In this document: in pieces, positions 37,490 through 49,990 of the stretch | How the letters are laid out: every line of letters begins with the position of its first letter | Position numbering within the stretch: the first letter of the stretch is position 1 | Assembly (NCBI GenBank): GCA_013396995.1 | Contig: VWZP01005668.1 | Span: 636,806-700,805 of the forward strand | Source: Dicaeum eximium | Lineage: Eukaryota > Chordata > Aves > Passeriformes > Dicaeidae | DNA length: 64,000 bases | Reading direction: 5' to 3' | Translations under genes and position numbers: made by a program | The notes under the pieces: model-generated | Told to the model about the DNA's origin: nothing | The model's database searches: none | Seen by the model: only the letters and a program-made list of their open reading frames with translations

Positions 37490-37900
37490 TATTGGCAATT
37501 CCTTTGTATCATCAGGAAATTTTAACAGATCAACCACATTCCATGAGCCAAGATTACTAATGTAAATTTTCAATGAAATAAGTCTCTAATCTAGTTTTCA
37601 AGACAATTGTCTAATCAACAGTTTACTTCAACATTTCACTTTTTCTCTTTTATATCTATTCCTTACTCATTTTAAAATTCTTGTGCTAATCTCTGACTTC
37701 TCTATTTAGCTAAAAATTTTCCTTGTGGAATTGTATCAGATGTGTTGTAAAAGTCTAAGTAGATTAGATGTATTTCATTCCCTTTGTCCAGAAAGTAAAA
37801 GTAAAATAGAATCTTAATCTTAATCCAGCACGATCAAGTAAGTCTTTGTAAATCCATGTTGCATTTCATCACTTTTTTTTTGTCTTAAATTACCTTCAAA
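37490..37900 (-). mobile_element. Ancient CR1 LINE relic, ORF2 region
   Basis: The + strand follows the complement of older amniote CR1 ORF2: TGTATCATCAGGAAATTTTA near 37507, a TTCCTTGTGGAATTGTATCAG segment near 37719, AAAAGTCTAAGTAGATTAGA near 37749 and AAATCCATGTTGCATTTC near 37850. It is strongly diverged. It corresponds to the same part of ORF2 as the relic at 868-1515. Confidence 0.65.
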
Positions 37901-40885
37901 ACCTCGAATCTATAGAACTGAGGCCAGAAACACAAACAAAAAATATTTTTTTTGCTTAAGGGCCATGTCATAACTGTGACATAATCATACATCTATCATC
38001 TTTTTCCTTAACCTTGCTACATGGTGCCTCTGCTTCTCTCCTTTGTGAAAGCGGTGAAACTTCTGGTGCTTGTTTTAAATCAGTGATATTTTTGGCAATT
38101 GTTTCTTTATTCTTCAACTTTTTGACCTCAGCAATGCTGCTTTTTCTGAGCATGTTTTGCTAACTTCTAGCATCTCATTTTGTACAGCAAAATGGAGAAG
38201 AAATTAATGAATCATCTCTAGTTGGCAGGAAGCTCCAAGACACAGGATTATTTTCTGGATTATTTGCACCTTCATCTGCTGAGCTAGATACAAAGAGAAG
38301 AAAACTTTGCTTTTGGGCAGCTGGACCCTTAGTGTACGTAAGGCTGAAGCCGCATTTCTAGACCTGTTCTCATCTCTGGATAAAGAGGTTCAAAGATATC
38401 TGGTGACCAGTTAAATACCTGGCATGATGGCCCCTTCATTTCTTAGACACAGCAATATGCTCTCTAGAATTATCACAGAAAGATACAATCTCCTGTTTCC
38501 TCTTGCAAACTCTTTGGTCTCATTTCTCCTCCCCAAATATCTGCAGAGGTTCACCTTCTTCCTAAACCCTGTCTCCGAAACTTGACCTCTTTTGAATTTT
38601 CCCATTCTTCTTGCCACACCAAAAATTTATTCTTACTTTCTGTTTACTTTCCCATATTTATACTCTCATAAATTCTTTCAGCTGCTAAGAAGCCACTTTG
38701 CTTCTACATCAAAACATGTTTCCTGTTGGACTGAAAAGCCTGAGGCAAGGCCACTCTTCTCACCTGACCACACAGTAAGGGGTGCTTCACTTTCTAGTGC
38801 AACAGATGAAGCAACAGATGAAAAAGAAGGAAGTATATATAATAAGAATAAGCATTCTTAATATCATTAAAATTTAGAAAAATCAGTCATGAGGAACTAT
38901 GATAAGGAATTAATTGAGTTTGTATAATAAGAACAATAGACTTGATCTCCTTCCTGCACAGAGGCAGTTTCACTTGCTGCAAAAGGTGTTAGTAAATCAC
39001 TGTCTCCTAAAACAGCAACTGTGCCACAAACCTGAAGAGGATGCTGAAAGGAATCCATTTCACAGGATCCAGTGAAATGCCACAGAGGGCAATGATGCTC
39101 TCCTAAACTCTGGATAAAGCATAATCTTCATACCCACAGTTTTCAGACAGAAGGTTCAATGTAAGAAATAATTAACTACATTTTGTTGGTTTAATATAGT
39201 AAACATTTTGATATCACAAATTTGCTGTTGATGGTTGCTTCCACAGATTTTTTGGCAACAGGTGACAGTTTTCACTCTGCAAAGTTATATTGTACCATAT
39301 CCATCCTCTAGTACTCTGCTCCTAAATACTTATGCTATCTTCTACCTTGTTTTGATGTGTGAGCTGAAAAATTAACCTTTAAAGCTGCTGTACTGGAAGT
39401 AGCTTTCAATCAAATAAACATACATCACACAATCACTTCACTTTCTCTTTGAAACATGAATTCTCCATTACTCAGTTAACAGTAGAGTTATTAAAGAAAA
39501 GCTCTTTTTTTTTTTTCTGTTAAGCAGATTTCACCAAATGAAACCATATTAGAAAATGAGATGAAACATGAAATGGATTGATGATATTTTAGCAATACAG
39601 AGTATTACAATAATGAGTTTTAATTTTTCACCATTACCATTACAGCCTTGGTATTTAGAGGGTCACAGTTGAGTAACTGTAGATTGTACTGGAATGAAAC
39701 CATAGCTTAGCATTTCTGAGTTGCCAAGAGTTTTGCAAAGCAAGGTATGGGAAGAATTTTTTTTTTAAATTTATTTTTTACTGGTTGTACATATTCTTCA
39801 TTCATTTTGGTTGCTTTGAAACAAATAAACCAGAATTTAGTTTTTTGTTTTTTTTTTNNNNNNNNNNNNNNNNNNNNTTTTTTTTTTTTTTTTTTTACAA
39901 AATGTTCTTTGCTAAATTTCTACATTTCTGGGTGTTTTGTAAGCATTTTGTTTGAAACATTGTAGATTTTTCCAGTTTGAGAGAGAAAAATAGCTACCGA
40001 ACAGATGCACTAGCTATTTCAAAATAATCCCTCCTGCTACACCAACAGAAAACTGCACTGATTGCCACTGCTTAATATTGTTTCCCACACATTTAGAAAG
40101 CCATGATTTTCAGAGTGAAATATCCAGGACAGTTCACTGAAATGAGGCTTGGCATCCAGATTGCCTGCCTGGCTGTAATCACCCTTCGAGTTATTGAGCT
40201 TGTAAATCACATATCAAAACATGGGAATACATCAATTAATGTTCTACTGGAAACAAATCAAGGACAATCCTACAGTGTGACATTCTGCCAGTTTTTATTT
40301 TCAATAGACATGGGGAAGAAGCTGAAATGTTTGGTCACAGCCTCTATTTACCCAATCTGTCTTATATACTGTTGCATAATGCTATCATAATATTAATATG
40401 CAAATTGCCTCTCAAATAAAAGCCATGCTTTCCTTGTTGATTTTCAGCACAGCTTCTGTTACAAAGGAAAATACTTAGCACTTATACTCCTTTTTCATCT
40501 TTAAAACTCCTTTAGTATATTTTAATTAATCCTTTTCCTTTCAATTTTCTGACCCTGCATTAGGTTTTCTGCCTCCTTTACCCTTGTACTCTCAAGGTTA
40601 TGTCCTCCACTTGATGTGTCCCATAAACTTCTCATGCTTTCAAAAAATGATCTTCCTCTCATCTCTTTTTACGCCTAGAAAACAGATCTCAGGAGACTGG
40701 CCAGAAGAAAGGCCTAGTCAAGGGCAAAGGAAGTTTCCAAAGTGAAAAAGAAACAAAGGAACTCTATTTCCAGGGACTACTGATCAAATCTAGCACAGTT
40801 GCTGCTTTTTCTTAGCAGGCACCTCAGTCTGGTCTCAGCCAAGCTCTGGAGGTGCGGCGGTGACTCCTGTGCAGGACACCACGCA
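37901..40885. other. Intergenic sequence with an assembly gap
   Basis: AT-rich sequence. A 20-base N gap (39858-39877) interrupts a T-tract of about 56 bases. Nothing else was recognised. The frame that crosses the gap is an artefact of the T-run. Confidence 0.55.
39841..39896. other. Assembly gap inside a poly-T tract
   Basis: T-runs flank 20 N on both sides (39858-39877 are N). The true length of the homopolymer is unknown. It could hide a retrotransposon tail or simply be a sequencing failure. Confidence 0.9.
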
Positions 40886-40927
40886 ATAAATATATCAAAA
40901 TAAATCACTTTTTTTTCCATCCCTTGC

Positions 40928-41038
40928 AGTTTCAAGAGACAATAATTTTTAATTTATCAGTAATTTTATTTAGTAATCTTTATTTTCACTTTATTTTCTG
41001 ATATGTGTAGGGAGTAAATATTAAACTATTCACATCTC
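40928..41038 (+). repeat. Direct repeat copy A (partner at 41900-42010)
   Basis: A 111-bp segment beginning AGTTTCAAGAGACAATAATT and ending ATTCACATCTC is nearly identical to the segment 972 bp downstream. I see a single G/C difference inside the core. Similarity decays quickly on both sides (roughly 40886-41046 overall). Confidence 0.9.
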
Positions 41039-41899
41039 TATTCACCGTGGCTCAGCTGGCCTCAAGGACACTGTGCCTGGGCAGCCAGGCCAAGCCAGCA
41101 GATGAGGAAACAGCAGTCTGAGGAAATAACCTCTTACAGAGAGCAGCCTCTCCTCAAAGAGGATTTCTGCTGCAGTGTCGTGTGGGAGGCAGAACACACT
41201 TAGGTCCTGCGAGAATTCCCTGGCTCACAGGGAAAACATTGATTTGTGCTCCAAAAGGAAAATTCTCAGTCCAGATTTATCCTCTTAGACTTTGAGATCC
41301 ATCTCTTTTTTATTACTCTGTTTTAATGTTTAATTGATTTACTGTACTCTGAGTTATTTTTATTTACTGTGGGCTTTACGTAGATGTTTTGATGACAATT
41401 TCAAACACTAGGTTACTAATACACACACCAGTTGAGGTGCTGTATACCCTTCTGAAGATCAGCCACAAAATGGGCATCACTCTGACCTACTTAAACTGTA
41501 AACCCAGGATTTCATCAGTGCATGGGACAAATGCTTATCTGCTTCAAAAGGTTATATTTCACTCCCACAGGACAGACAGGTGCACATGGGTCTTGGCAGT
41601 GAGCTTCCATAGAAAAGAAAAATTTTTGTGGTACTCCTGGAGTCAGTCATCTGCATTTCAAAGTGGACGAAAGGTTTTCTTTACTCAAGGGAGGGAGAAC
41701 TGGACATCTAAAGTCATGTTTTCTACCACATTTCTATCATAGCTATTGATGGAAATAAGCTCAGATTGTTATAGCTTTCATATGATATTTTAAGAGTTTG
41801 ATTATGATAAATGCTACACTTTAAAAGGAGATATTTCTGTTATTTTAGTGTATCATTCTGAAATATCTACATAAATCTTACTTTTTTTTCACCCCTCGT

Positions 41900-42010
41900 A
41901 GTTTCAAGAGACAATAATTTTTAATTTATCAGTAATTTTATTTACTAATCTTTATTTTCACTTTATTTTCTGATATGTGTAGGGAGTAAATATTAAACTA
42001 TTCACATCTC
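41900..42010 (+). repeat. Direct repeat copy B (partner at 40928-41038)
   Basis: Second copy of the 111-bp segment, in the same orientation, with weaker similarity continuing to about 41860 on the left and 42017 on the right. I found no TG...CA ends or polyadenylation structure that would make the pair LTRs, and the 860 bp between the copies holds no recognised coding sequence. Confidence 0.9.
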
Positions 42011-42018
42011 CAGTTACC

Positions 42019-45000
42019 AGGGCATTCTACCTGTTTTTAGAATACTTCTTAACCGACAGCATGTGTTGAATGAAGAGAGAATTTAGAAATAACTCAAAGA
42101 TAACAGACACTTGGTGGGTTAGCTGACATACTACATACTTTGCTCTGTTCCTATAAATATGCTGGGCAGTGGATGTAAAAAACTGTATTTCAAATGCAGG
42201 TTACATGGTCATGGTTAATTTATAATTCATATAAGATAATAAATTTATTATTAAGTTTTCAGAGAGATGTATGTTTTAAACCTTTTAGTCCTAAACCAGT
42301 GTCATTAGCAGTGTGTATCTAGTAAATCTGTGGTGCTGGACACAGACATAGATCTGTGTTTGCTTGCACTGAATACACTCTCACTTTACTGGACTTTCTA
42401 GATTGTGTCAAAAATCACTATCTTAAAAGGATCAAGTGAGAGCAGATTGTTAACTTAAGTAATTGAGCTTTTCCTTAGCTTGGTATCTTCTGAAAACATT
42501 CATGTTACTTTGTGTAATTACTTTTTGTTTATCTTGCACTTCTTACACTTCTGAGGGTTTGGGTATTTATACATATATATATTTATATAGGTGTATATAT
42601 AGTCAGATTGCCTTTGTCTTCCTTTTAGGAAAAAAAAAAAAACAACAAACAAAACAAAACAACTATTCAACTTACATCCCTTCACACCCTCTTAAAAAAT
42701 CATAGTTACTATAGAAACAGCTATTAAACAGAGAGTAGCAGTAATTAATAACATCTGCAAGTGCAATATGAAGTCTACAACACAATTAATTCCAACATTT
42801 GGAGTGGTTTGTGCAGAGCTGCCCTTTGTTGCTTTGCATGGAATGGCAGACTGTACAGACCCAATTATAACAAGGGGGCTTAACATTACCATAGTGATAT
42901 ATTATGGCTTGTGAAATAATTTGGACTGTTGAGACATTAATCCATATAAATAAATTACATCATTATTATATAGCTTAATGGCACATGATTCCAGAAAGAA
43001 TTAGACCCGTATAGATACTATGGGCAAATTCAAACATTTTACTTTATCCTTTTAAATACAGCAACATAAAAATCTCACTGCTGAAATAAGAGCAAAAGCT
43101 TGAAATGTAACTTTAAAATCCATTCCTTCATTTGAATTATAGAGACATGGGCAGATCAGATGTGGAAGTTTACCCACAGATGCTGTTATCTTTTGACTTT
43201 TCACTTTAAAAGTCAAAATGGAATTTTTTAAGAACAGCCAATTAAAGATTTTTAATAAATCATGAAAGAGATGAGAGAACTTATCTGTCTTCAGGCTTTA
43301 TTGAAGAAGGAGCATTATAAATATTTATTTGTTATTTTATTATTTCTTAAGGCTACTTGGCATAAAGTCTACCATCTATCCCACTAGCTTCTCTCATTAC
43401 AAACTATTAGTATACAAAAGATTCAAATTTTCCTTCACTCATGTTTGCAGCGGGTGTAAAATGTGTAGCAGAAGCTGATCAGATCAGATCCTGTGTTATA
43501 CAGGAGGGAGCTCTGCCTTCCCCCTGGACACAAGGGCTGGCTCCTGTGCTCCTAAGCCAGGCCATGTAATGAAGATAATATACATGTCTTTATTTCCACA
43601 AGCATAACCTTCCTTCTTGATATTTATTTTCTTGTTCTTTTCTTATTTGTTGCTCTAGAATCTTTCATTCTTACTTTTTTGCCATCCCCCTGCCCAGTAT
43701 TCCTTCTAAGTTATTTTTGTATTTACTACTAGTTTATAAAGCACATCACACAGGATACCAATCTACCCTGTTGAATTTCCAAAAGTATTATCTGTGGCTG
43801 GATGGCACAACAGCACCCATTCTTTTGCAGGAACATTGCAGTAAAATATCATCAATAACTTTGGTGTATCTTTCATAACCACCTGGTTAATTAGGTTAGA
43901 TGGATTAAGTGTGAGGTGCTGAGATTCCATCTGGCTGATAGTGGTTTGCTATGATTATTCTGTTGCCATCACAGAGAGTGCCTCTCCATGGGTCAGTGTA
44001 CCTCTTTTTAGTCCTATAAAGTTGCAAGAACCAGATTTCAGGAGAGGCTCCTCCTTGCATTTAGAAAAGCATTTACTGGCATAAGAATGTATCTCACAGG
44101 GTGAAAAAATGGGGAAAATTGTCTGATTTATGAGGTTAAAGAAGAAATACGTACATATATGTGGTTTCAAGAAAGAACTGTATATGCTTCAAGTCAGTGG
44201 AAGGGATGGAATAAACTAAGTTAAAATAGATTAGGGACTTGGTAGAAAATAGACAAGGTTGTACAAAAATACTGTGTCAGTTTCAACCTTATCAAACATA
44301 TGTTATTTATGTAAGACTGCTCTTGGAAGTTATATTTCTTTGCAAGTTCAGAACATACCACAGTTTAACATTTATAATTGAGGGTGTTCTCCAGCAAGAT
44401 GACTGACATTTATGGTTTTCTGAGAATAGTGTCACAACAACAATATGAGATTTACAATGAGCACTTTCACATTATACTGTGAAATTTAACATAGTGATTA
44501 ATGAGAAAAGAAAATTAATTTTCCTTTGAAACTCAGAAACATATTAATAACATTAGAATGAACACAGAGTGTTTCAGAACCAAACTACTATCTCCATATA
44601 GTGCTACAGTGTAAGCTCTGCTTACCAACAACTAAAACATCCCTGTGTTATCAACACTGTTTTCAACATAGCCCCAAAGCAAAGCCCCATACTAGCTACT
44701 CTGGAGAAAATCAACTCTACACCAAGCAAAATCAGCACCATGGATGAAGTTTTAGACTGGCACTTCGTTATAAAATATTTTTCTTGGTATTCACTAGGAG
44801 AATTTTTATTGTTCTGGACTCCAAGTTTCAATATTAACGTATTCTAAAATTATTGTTAGTTTAACTGCAGTATGAAAAACCCAAGCAAAAAAAAAAAACT
44901 TTCCAGTGTGAAAATGCATGAACAGTCATATCAGGTAGTGAAAATTTTGCCACCAGATCCAGCATGCTTACTCAAACATGAACAAACACAAGGGTGAGAA

Positions 45001-45336
45001 CAAAACAGTGTTGATTATTTTGCTGCTGGATGTAGGTCACACAGTTTTTGCAATATAAATTTTATCAAATTCAAATATGTAAAACAATTCATCTTACTTG
45101 CAATGGGCTGGATCTTGTACTTCCATCTGGTGCAGACTTCAATAAGACCATTTTTACTCCTGAAACTAGAAATTGAGATCAGGCTGTCTCTAGTCAGTCT
45201 TGCATCAGCAAATGGAATGAGAACTATTCAGCAAGATTACCCTATCCTTCCCTATGTAAAATACAGACATAAAGAAGATACTACATGCCAGGAATAAAAT
45301 AGTATTTTGGTATGTGGCATTGATTATCATATAACT
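42019..45336. other. Intergenic sequence without recognised genes
   Basis: AT-rich, with a TATA-type dinucleotide stretch near 42565-42602 and an A/C-rich tract near 42630-42665. No gene or mobile element was recognised. Confidence 0.55.
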
Positions 45337-45770
45337 ACAGAACCACAGAATCATTTAGGTTGGAAAAGACTTTTAAAATTATATTGTTCAACTCCTAACC
45401 CAGCACTGCCAAGTCCACCATTAAACCATGTCCCTAAGTGACACATCTATGTGTCTTTTAAATACCCCCGGGTATGGTGACTCAACCACTTCACTGGGCT
45501 GCCTGTTCCAGTGCTTGACAACCCTTTCCATGAGGAAATTTTTTCTAATGTCCCATCTAAACCTTCCCTGCTGCAATTTGAGGCCATTTCTGCTTGTCCT
45601 ATTGCTTGTTATGGTGAGAAGAGACTGACCCCCACCTTTCTGTAACCTCTTTTCAGACAGTTGTAGAGAGTGATCAGGTCACCCCTGAGCCTCCTTTTCT
45701 CCAGGCTAAACATCCCCAGCTGCCCCAGAGGCTCCTCATCAGATGTGTGCTTTACACCTCTCTCCAGGTC
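45337..45770 (-). mobile_element. CR1 LINE, ORF2 end and 3' UTR
   Basis: Reverse complement of CR1 for about 430 bp: CACAGAATCATTTAGGTTGG, CACTTCACTGGGCTGCCTGT, TTTTTTCTAATGTCCCATCT, GCTTGTCCTATTGCTTG, AGAGTGATCAGGTCACCCCT, TTCTCCAGGCTAAACATCCC and AGAGGCTCCTCATCAGATGT. The open frames that cross it on both strands are parts of the CR1 copy and not host genes. Confidence 0.94.
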
Positions 45771-46413
45771 ACGCACACACTTTTTGCCGTATTTCAGCAA
45801 GCACATTTTGGCTGAACCCAGAAACATCTGGGGGTTCCATCTAGCAAAGTACATGTTACACCAAGCACAAAGGTGGAATGTGCTCAGCAAAATGCTGATC
45901 AGGGCTGGCAAGAAAAAAGCCAATACAGATTTATTGCCTATAACACCCCCAAAAAAGACACTTGGTAACTGTTTCCCATCTATTCACACAAGTGCTGCAA
46001 TCACTGCACGTGTGGTCTTAACTTGTCACTGACTTCAAGAATTTTTCTAAAAATGCTGATTACTGAAGAATGAGTGTTTATATACAAGCATAAAACCAGA
46101 TTCATAAAACTTTGATTCTGGTGCTAACATAATAAATCTGGGTTTTTTGAAAACGCTTAAGAGACAGAGGGCCCTGCTCTTTTGTCTTTTATGCTAGATT
46201 TGCAATGGTGTAAATAATACATGAAAACATAAATAATATATCCAGAAATTGAAATAAAAGAGAAAAGCTTGATTGTGAATTAATTCTTGCTACGGATTAA
46301 CTGAACTGAGAAGAAGCCTTTGATGCAAATTAAATTTTGTAGTTTTGCAATAGGATTTTTTTTTCTGACATATGGACTACCATGGTCAGTGGAAAGATTT
46401 CCAGTACTTTCAG

Positions 46414-46505
46414 TAGAATCATAGACTAGAATCTTTTAGGTTGGAAAGGATCTTTAAGGTAAGAGTCTAACCATAAGCCTAACCCTTCCAAGTCCACCAA
46501 ATAGC
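46414..46505 (-). mobile_element. CR1 LINE 3' tail fragment
   Basis: AGAATCATAGACTAGAATC, TTTTAGGTTGGAAAGGATCT, TTAAGGTAAGAGTCTAACC and CCTTCCAAGTCCACCAA are the complement of the last 90 bp of a CR1 of the same type as 45337-45770. It is the last recognisable mobile element before the CACNA2D1 promoter. Confidence 0.85.
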
Positions 46506-49424
46506 TACACAGCAAACTTTCTGTGAGATGCCACATTATATCAATACCTGTTGCTCCTGTGCTCTTTCACAGAAAGGTCTCAGTCAATAATAGATCTTTA
46601 GGGATATCAATGCAGATAAATTATAAGAATTTCTGCAGTGCAATGTTACTGTGAACTACAAGCCATGTATTTAAAACAGAGAATGTATAAGAAAATAGTT
46701 TAATCACCAGAGGTAAAGAAATTGATTGTTTAGGAGACTTCTTAATGGCTTCTTAAAACTTCATGATGGAACTACATTTGTGCTTCTTTTTTCTGCATTA
46801 TGGGAGGGTGAAGACATACCAAGAAACTTAACTCTGCTAATTTTATGTCAATCACACTTTCTTGTTTAAGGCAGTGGGAACTCATTTGAGGCCTACTACT
46901 CATGTCCATACACAGCTGCAGGATGAGGTCACAATTTCTAAACATTCTGCATCTTTATTAAATACCTGGAAAATTAATGAATTTTTAGGTCATAAATAAT
47001 TAGGAGAACAAAAGACTGGGTGATTACTAAATCACACATTGTTCATTGAATATATCGTGCTTTCTTTTCTTCCCCATGCTTCAGGTTGGCATTGGATTCC
47101 TGAGTTTCAGATTCAAAAAAAGGCAAAGCTTCAAAACCTGACTTTCAGCCTTACTTAATTTTACAGGAAAACTGTTGATTCCACCTTTTCTCAAAACTGG
47201 GCTTCAGTTCAAGCTTACTTGTAAATCCTGAGAAGTCTGCAGGTTGATCTTGAGTTGTCTACCACAGCCCTTCCCAGAATGCTACATCCTCGTCAAGCTC
47301 CATTTTCCAGCCCTGGCTGCTTCTCCACACCTCAACCACCTTGTTTGGAGCTAACCTGTGTATTTTTCCTCTATGCTGGAGGCACAGACAGACAACTTCA
47401 CCCTTTCATCCCCCAGTTTCAGCGAGCTCCACAGGCATTCACTTACACTGTTCACATTAGGATTAACTTGCAGAGGGTCTTGTTATATAGCTGTAAATAG
47501 CACAGTAGATTGGAAGCTTTGAATACTTCTTTATTAAATCATAGCAGTATTTTTTCTAGAATCTTTTTCACATTTCAGCTGTTGTTCAGTGTATTAGTAC
47601 TGATTAATCCAGACCTTACAGTACTAGGTAGGGTGTCAAGCAACCCGTGCATTGCACAGTTCCATTCCCAGCCACGTATTTCTGTTGTTGGAACTATTTG
47701 GACCTATAATTATTGCCCTAAGAAGCTCTATAAGCATCAGAAGTGAGACTTACAGAAAATTATACTGATGATGAAAGAAACATTCCTGTGTAACCCTTTA
47801 CTTATCTATTTATTATTTTACATTATCACTCCCTGATCTTCTTGTCTCCTTTACATTATATTGAAATGGTACTTGTAAGTAAGGGTGGTGTTGCTTATTC
47901 TCACTGACTGAAACCATTTCCTGTGTGTGTTTACATAGTTACTTACACCTTCTCTTTCCCACACCAACATGTTCAGTACTTTTCTGTTTGCCCACTCCAG
48001 TGGGTTCTCCCCTGGGACAGCACCTTTTTCCCAGCTCAGTGCCCACAGCTTGCTCAACAGGCCCTTGGGGGCAGCACTGCTGGGAATTTAACATGAACAC
48101 TTTCCTGCTGAGGAGAGAAGAAATGGGCATATGCTCGATCCTTCAGGTAGGGAAGGAGCCAGGTGGGGCATTCCCATTTATTCTGGAGAGGTGTTGCAGT
48201 GTTAATCCATTACTGTGTTGACCACTGCAAAACTGTAGGTGTTTCAGGCCACAGATAACTGAAGAACATCTGATTCCTGATAAATAGCAGAATTGATGTT
48301 AACTTGATACTGATAATGCTACTCTTGGTGTGAGAGCCTAAAAATGAGGAGCTCTTTCTAAGTAAATTACTTTATCTAAGTAAATTTGTCATGGTCTTGT
48401 GCATCCTGTACTAGTTCACATCTCCAGCCCCTTTCCTCTGTGCATTTCTCCAAGACTTTAATCCATTCCCTACCGTCTTTCTACCCTAGATCCCCTCACA
48501 ATACATCTCATGCAATGCAGGATTTTTGTGCCAGAGGGCCAAGAATGGTGCTGGTACCCTTTTGGTACCCAGCTGGTACCTGCTGGAACGGTGCTGGACA
48601 TCCCTGTGGGGAAGCAGAGGTACTCAGGTGAGCAGTTACAGGTAAGTACCCAAGGAGGTGCCACTTCATGTGGCAAAACTGTCAGGCCTTTGGGGACCTA
48701 CAAAAGCTGAGCTATAGATACTCTTCAGACTGTTTGAGTCTAAAGGCTGCAAAATCATTTTAGAAAATGCTATTTCAGGCTTGCATCCAAACCCTGAATC
48801 CTACGTACCTATAGGTAGGTGGATAGGTGAAGACAACTGGGAGCTCTTCCCACCATCTCCCAAGTGCCAGCTCCAATCCAGAAACAATGTGGATGAGTGA
48901 CTGCATGCTTTACAGATTGCAACTGAAATATCATGCTGGCTTTGAGCCCGGGCCATGTGAGCACTCAATTCTTCATTTGTGCATCGCAGTTTTGATCCCT
49001 TCGCCACCTTTAAAATAGAGATGAGCACTCCTGTGTTTTATAGAAATTGTTGTGAGTTAATACATTCAAGATGTGATCCTTAAGAACAAAGGAAGTGAAA
49101 ACAAAATGAATACTGGGTCTGCTCTTTAATTTTCACCTGTTGAACTAAGTAAATATATTAAAATATAAGTACATAAGCACACACAAAGAACAAAAACCAA
49201 ACAAAACCAACCCACAGATCAAAAAGAAAATCAAATTTGTCACTGAACTTTTAGCTGCTTTAACAAATAAGCTAAGAAATATTTCTCTGGATTACTTTCT
49301 ACATTTATACCGAGAGCGTATAGTTGCCACAGAGACTGGCGTGCGTGAACATGGGCAAACGAAAGGAGGGGAGAGGGAATGTGTCCTCTGAATTTCCCGA
49401 GGGAGATGAAATTAGTATCTGGGC
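46506..49424. other. Upstream flank of the CACNA2D1 promoter, no recognised repeat
   Basis: Moderately AT-rich sequence with no gene, RNA or mobile element that I recognise. It contains an 11-bp-phased GGTACC cluster at 48553-48580. Distal promoter or enhancer elements of CACNA2D1 would be expected here, but none can be named from sequence alone. Confidence 0.5.
48545..48596 (+). repeat. 11-bp tandem repeat with phased GGTACC palindromes
   Basis: GGTACC occurs at 48553, 48564 and 48575, exactly 11 bp apart, each preceded by CT or TT. Decayed units lie on both sides (TGGTGC before, TGGAACGGTGC after). It is a four- to five-copy minisatellite whose period is close to one helical turn. Confidence 0.8.
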
Positions 49425-49733
49425 TAGCGATGCGGCGGGGCGGGGGTGAAGCCCGAGGACCCCCGGCCGTGCCCGGGGGCGGCTCCCCGGAGGCGCTCCG
49501 AGCCCGGGACGCTGCGCAGGGCGGGGGCGGCGGCGCGGGGGCCGGGCCGGCTCCGCGGGGCCGAGCAGCGCTGCTCCAGCCGGCCGCGGGGAGAGCGGCA
49601 TTTATAGATACATCCACGAAATATCTATTTAAATCGCAGCCCAGACTGGTGGCACACGGGCCGTGTGCGGCTGCTGCTGCTGCCGCCGAGCAGGGAGGAG
49701 GGGGCTGGAATTAAAATAAGGCACGAAGCGGTT

Positions 49734-49743
49734 TTAAAAATAG
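49734..49743 (+). promoter_or_regulatory. MEF2-type AT box
   Basis: TTAAAAATAG fits the MEF2 consensus YTAWWWWTAR exactly and lies about 570 bp upstream of the start codon, immediately before the GC-box cluster. Alpha-2/delta-1 is abundant in skeletal and cardiac muscle and neurons, where MEF2 factors act, so the site is plausible. Binding is inferred only from the match. Confidence 0.4.
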
Positions 49744-49748
49744 CGTGC

Positions 49749-49771
49749 GGGCTGCGCGGGGCGGGGCGGGG
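49749..49771 (+). promoter_or_regulatory. Tandem GC boxes with G-quadruplex potential
   Basis: Four G-runs (GGG then three GGGG) are separated by one six-base loop and two single-C loops. This meets the usual G3+N1-7 quadruplex pattern, and the same bases form overlapping Sp1-type GC boxes. An undetermined base follows at 49776, consistent with poor sequencing through such a structure. Confidence 0.6.
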
Positions 49772-49990
49772 CGGCNGCGCCCGCCCCCGCCGCTCGCCCC
49801 GACAGGGAAGGCAGGAGCCGGCTGCGATCCGCCCGGCTCCAACTCTATCCCCTGCTTCCCTCCTCTTCTTTCAGGAGCCGCCACCCCGCCTGCCTCTCCT
49901 CCTCTTTCTGCTCTGCAATCAGTGGAATAAATCGGGGAAGGACGCGCGCACACACACGCAGAGTAAGATCTGTTAACAAAAGTAGCGCTG

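Noticed and set aside
39747..39965. A frame crossing the N gap
   Set aside because: It consists largely of phenylalanine from poly-T and unknown residues.
40886..42018. The 111-bp repeat pair as LTRs of a small retroelement
   Set aside because: There are no TG...CA ends, no target duplication, no polyadenylation structure and no retroviral coding between the copies.
45609..46032. Frames of 104 and 120 codons on opposite strands
   Set aside because: They begin inside a CR1 copy and continue into unique sequence, with no conserved domain.
49240..49714. Open frames of 98-125 codons on both strands in the CpG island
   Set aside because: GC-rich sequence has few stop codons by chance. The products are Ala/Pro/Gly/Arg-rich low-complexity strings with no family resemblance, and they overlap each other on opposite strands.
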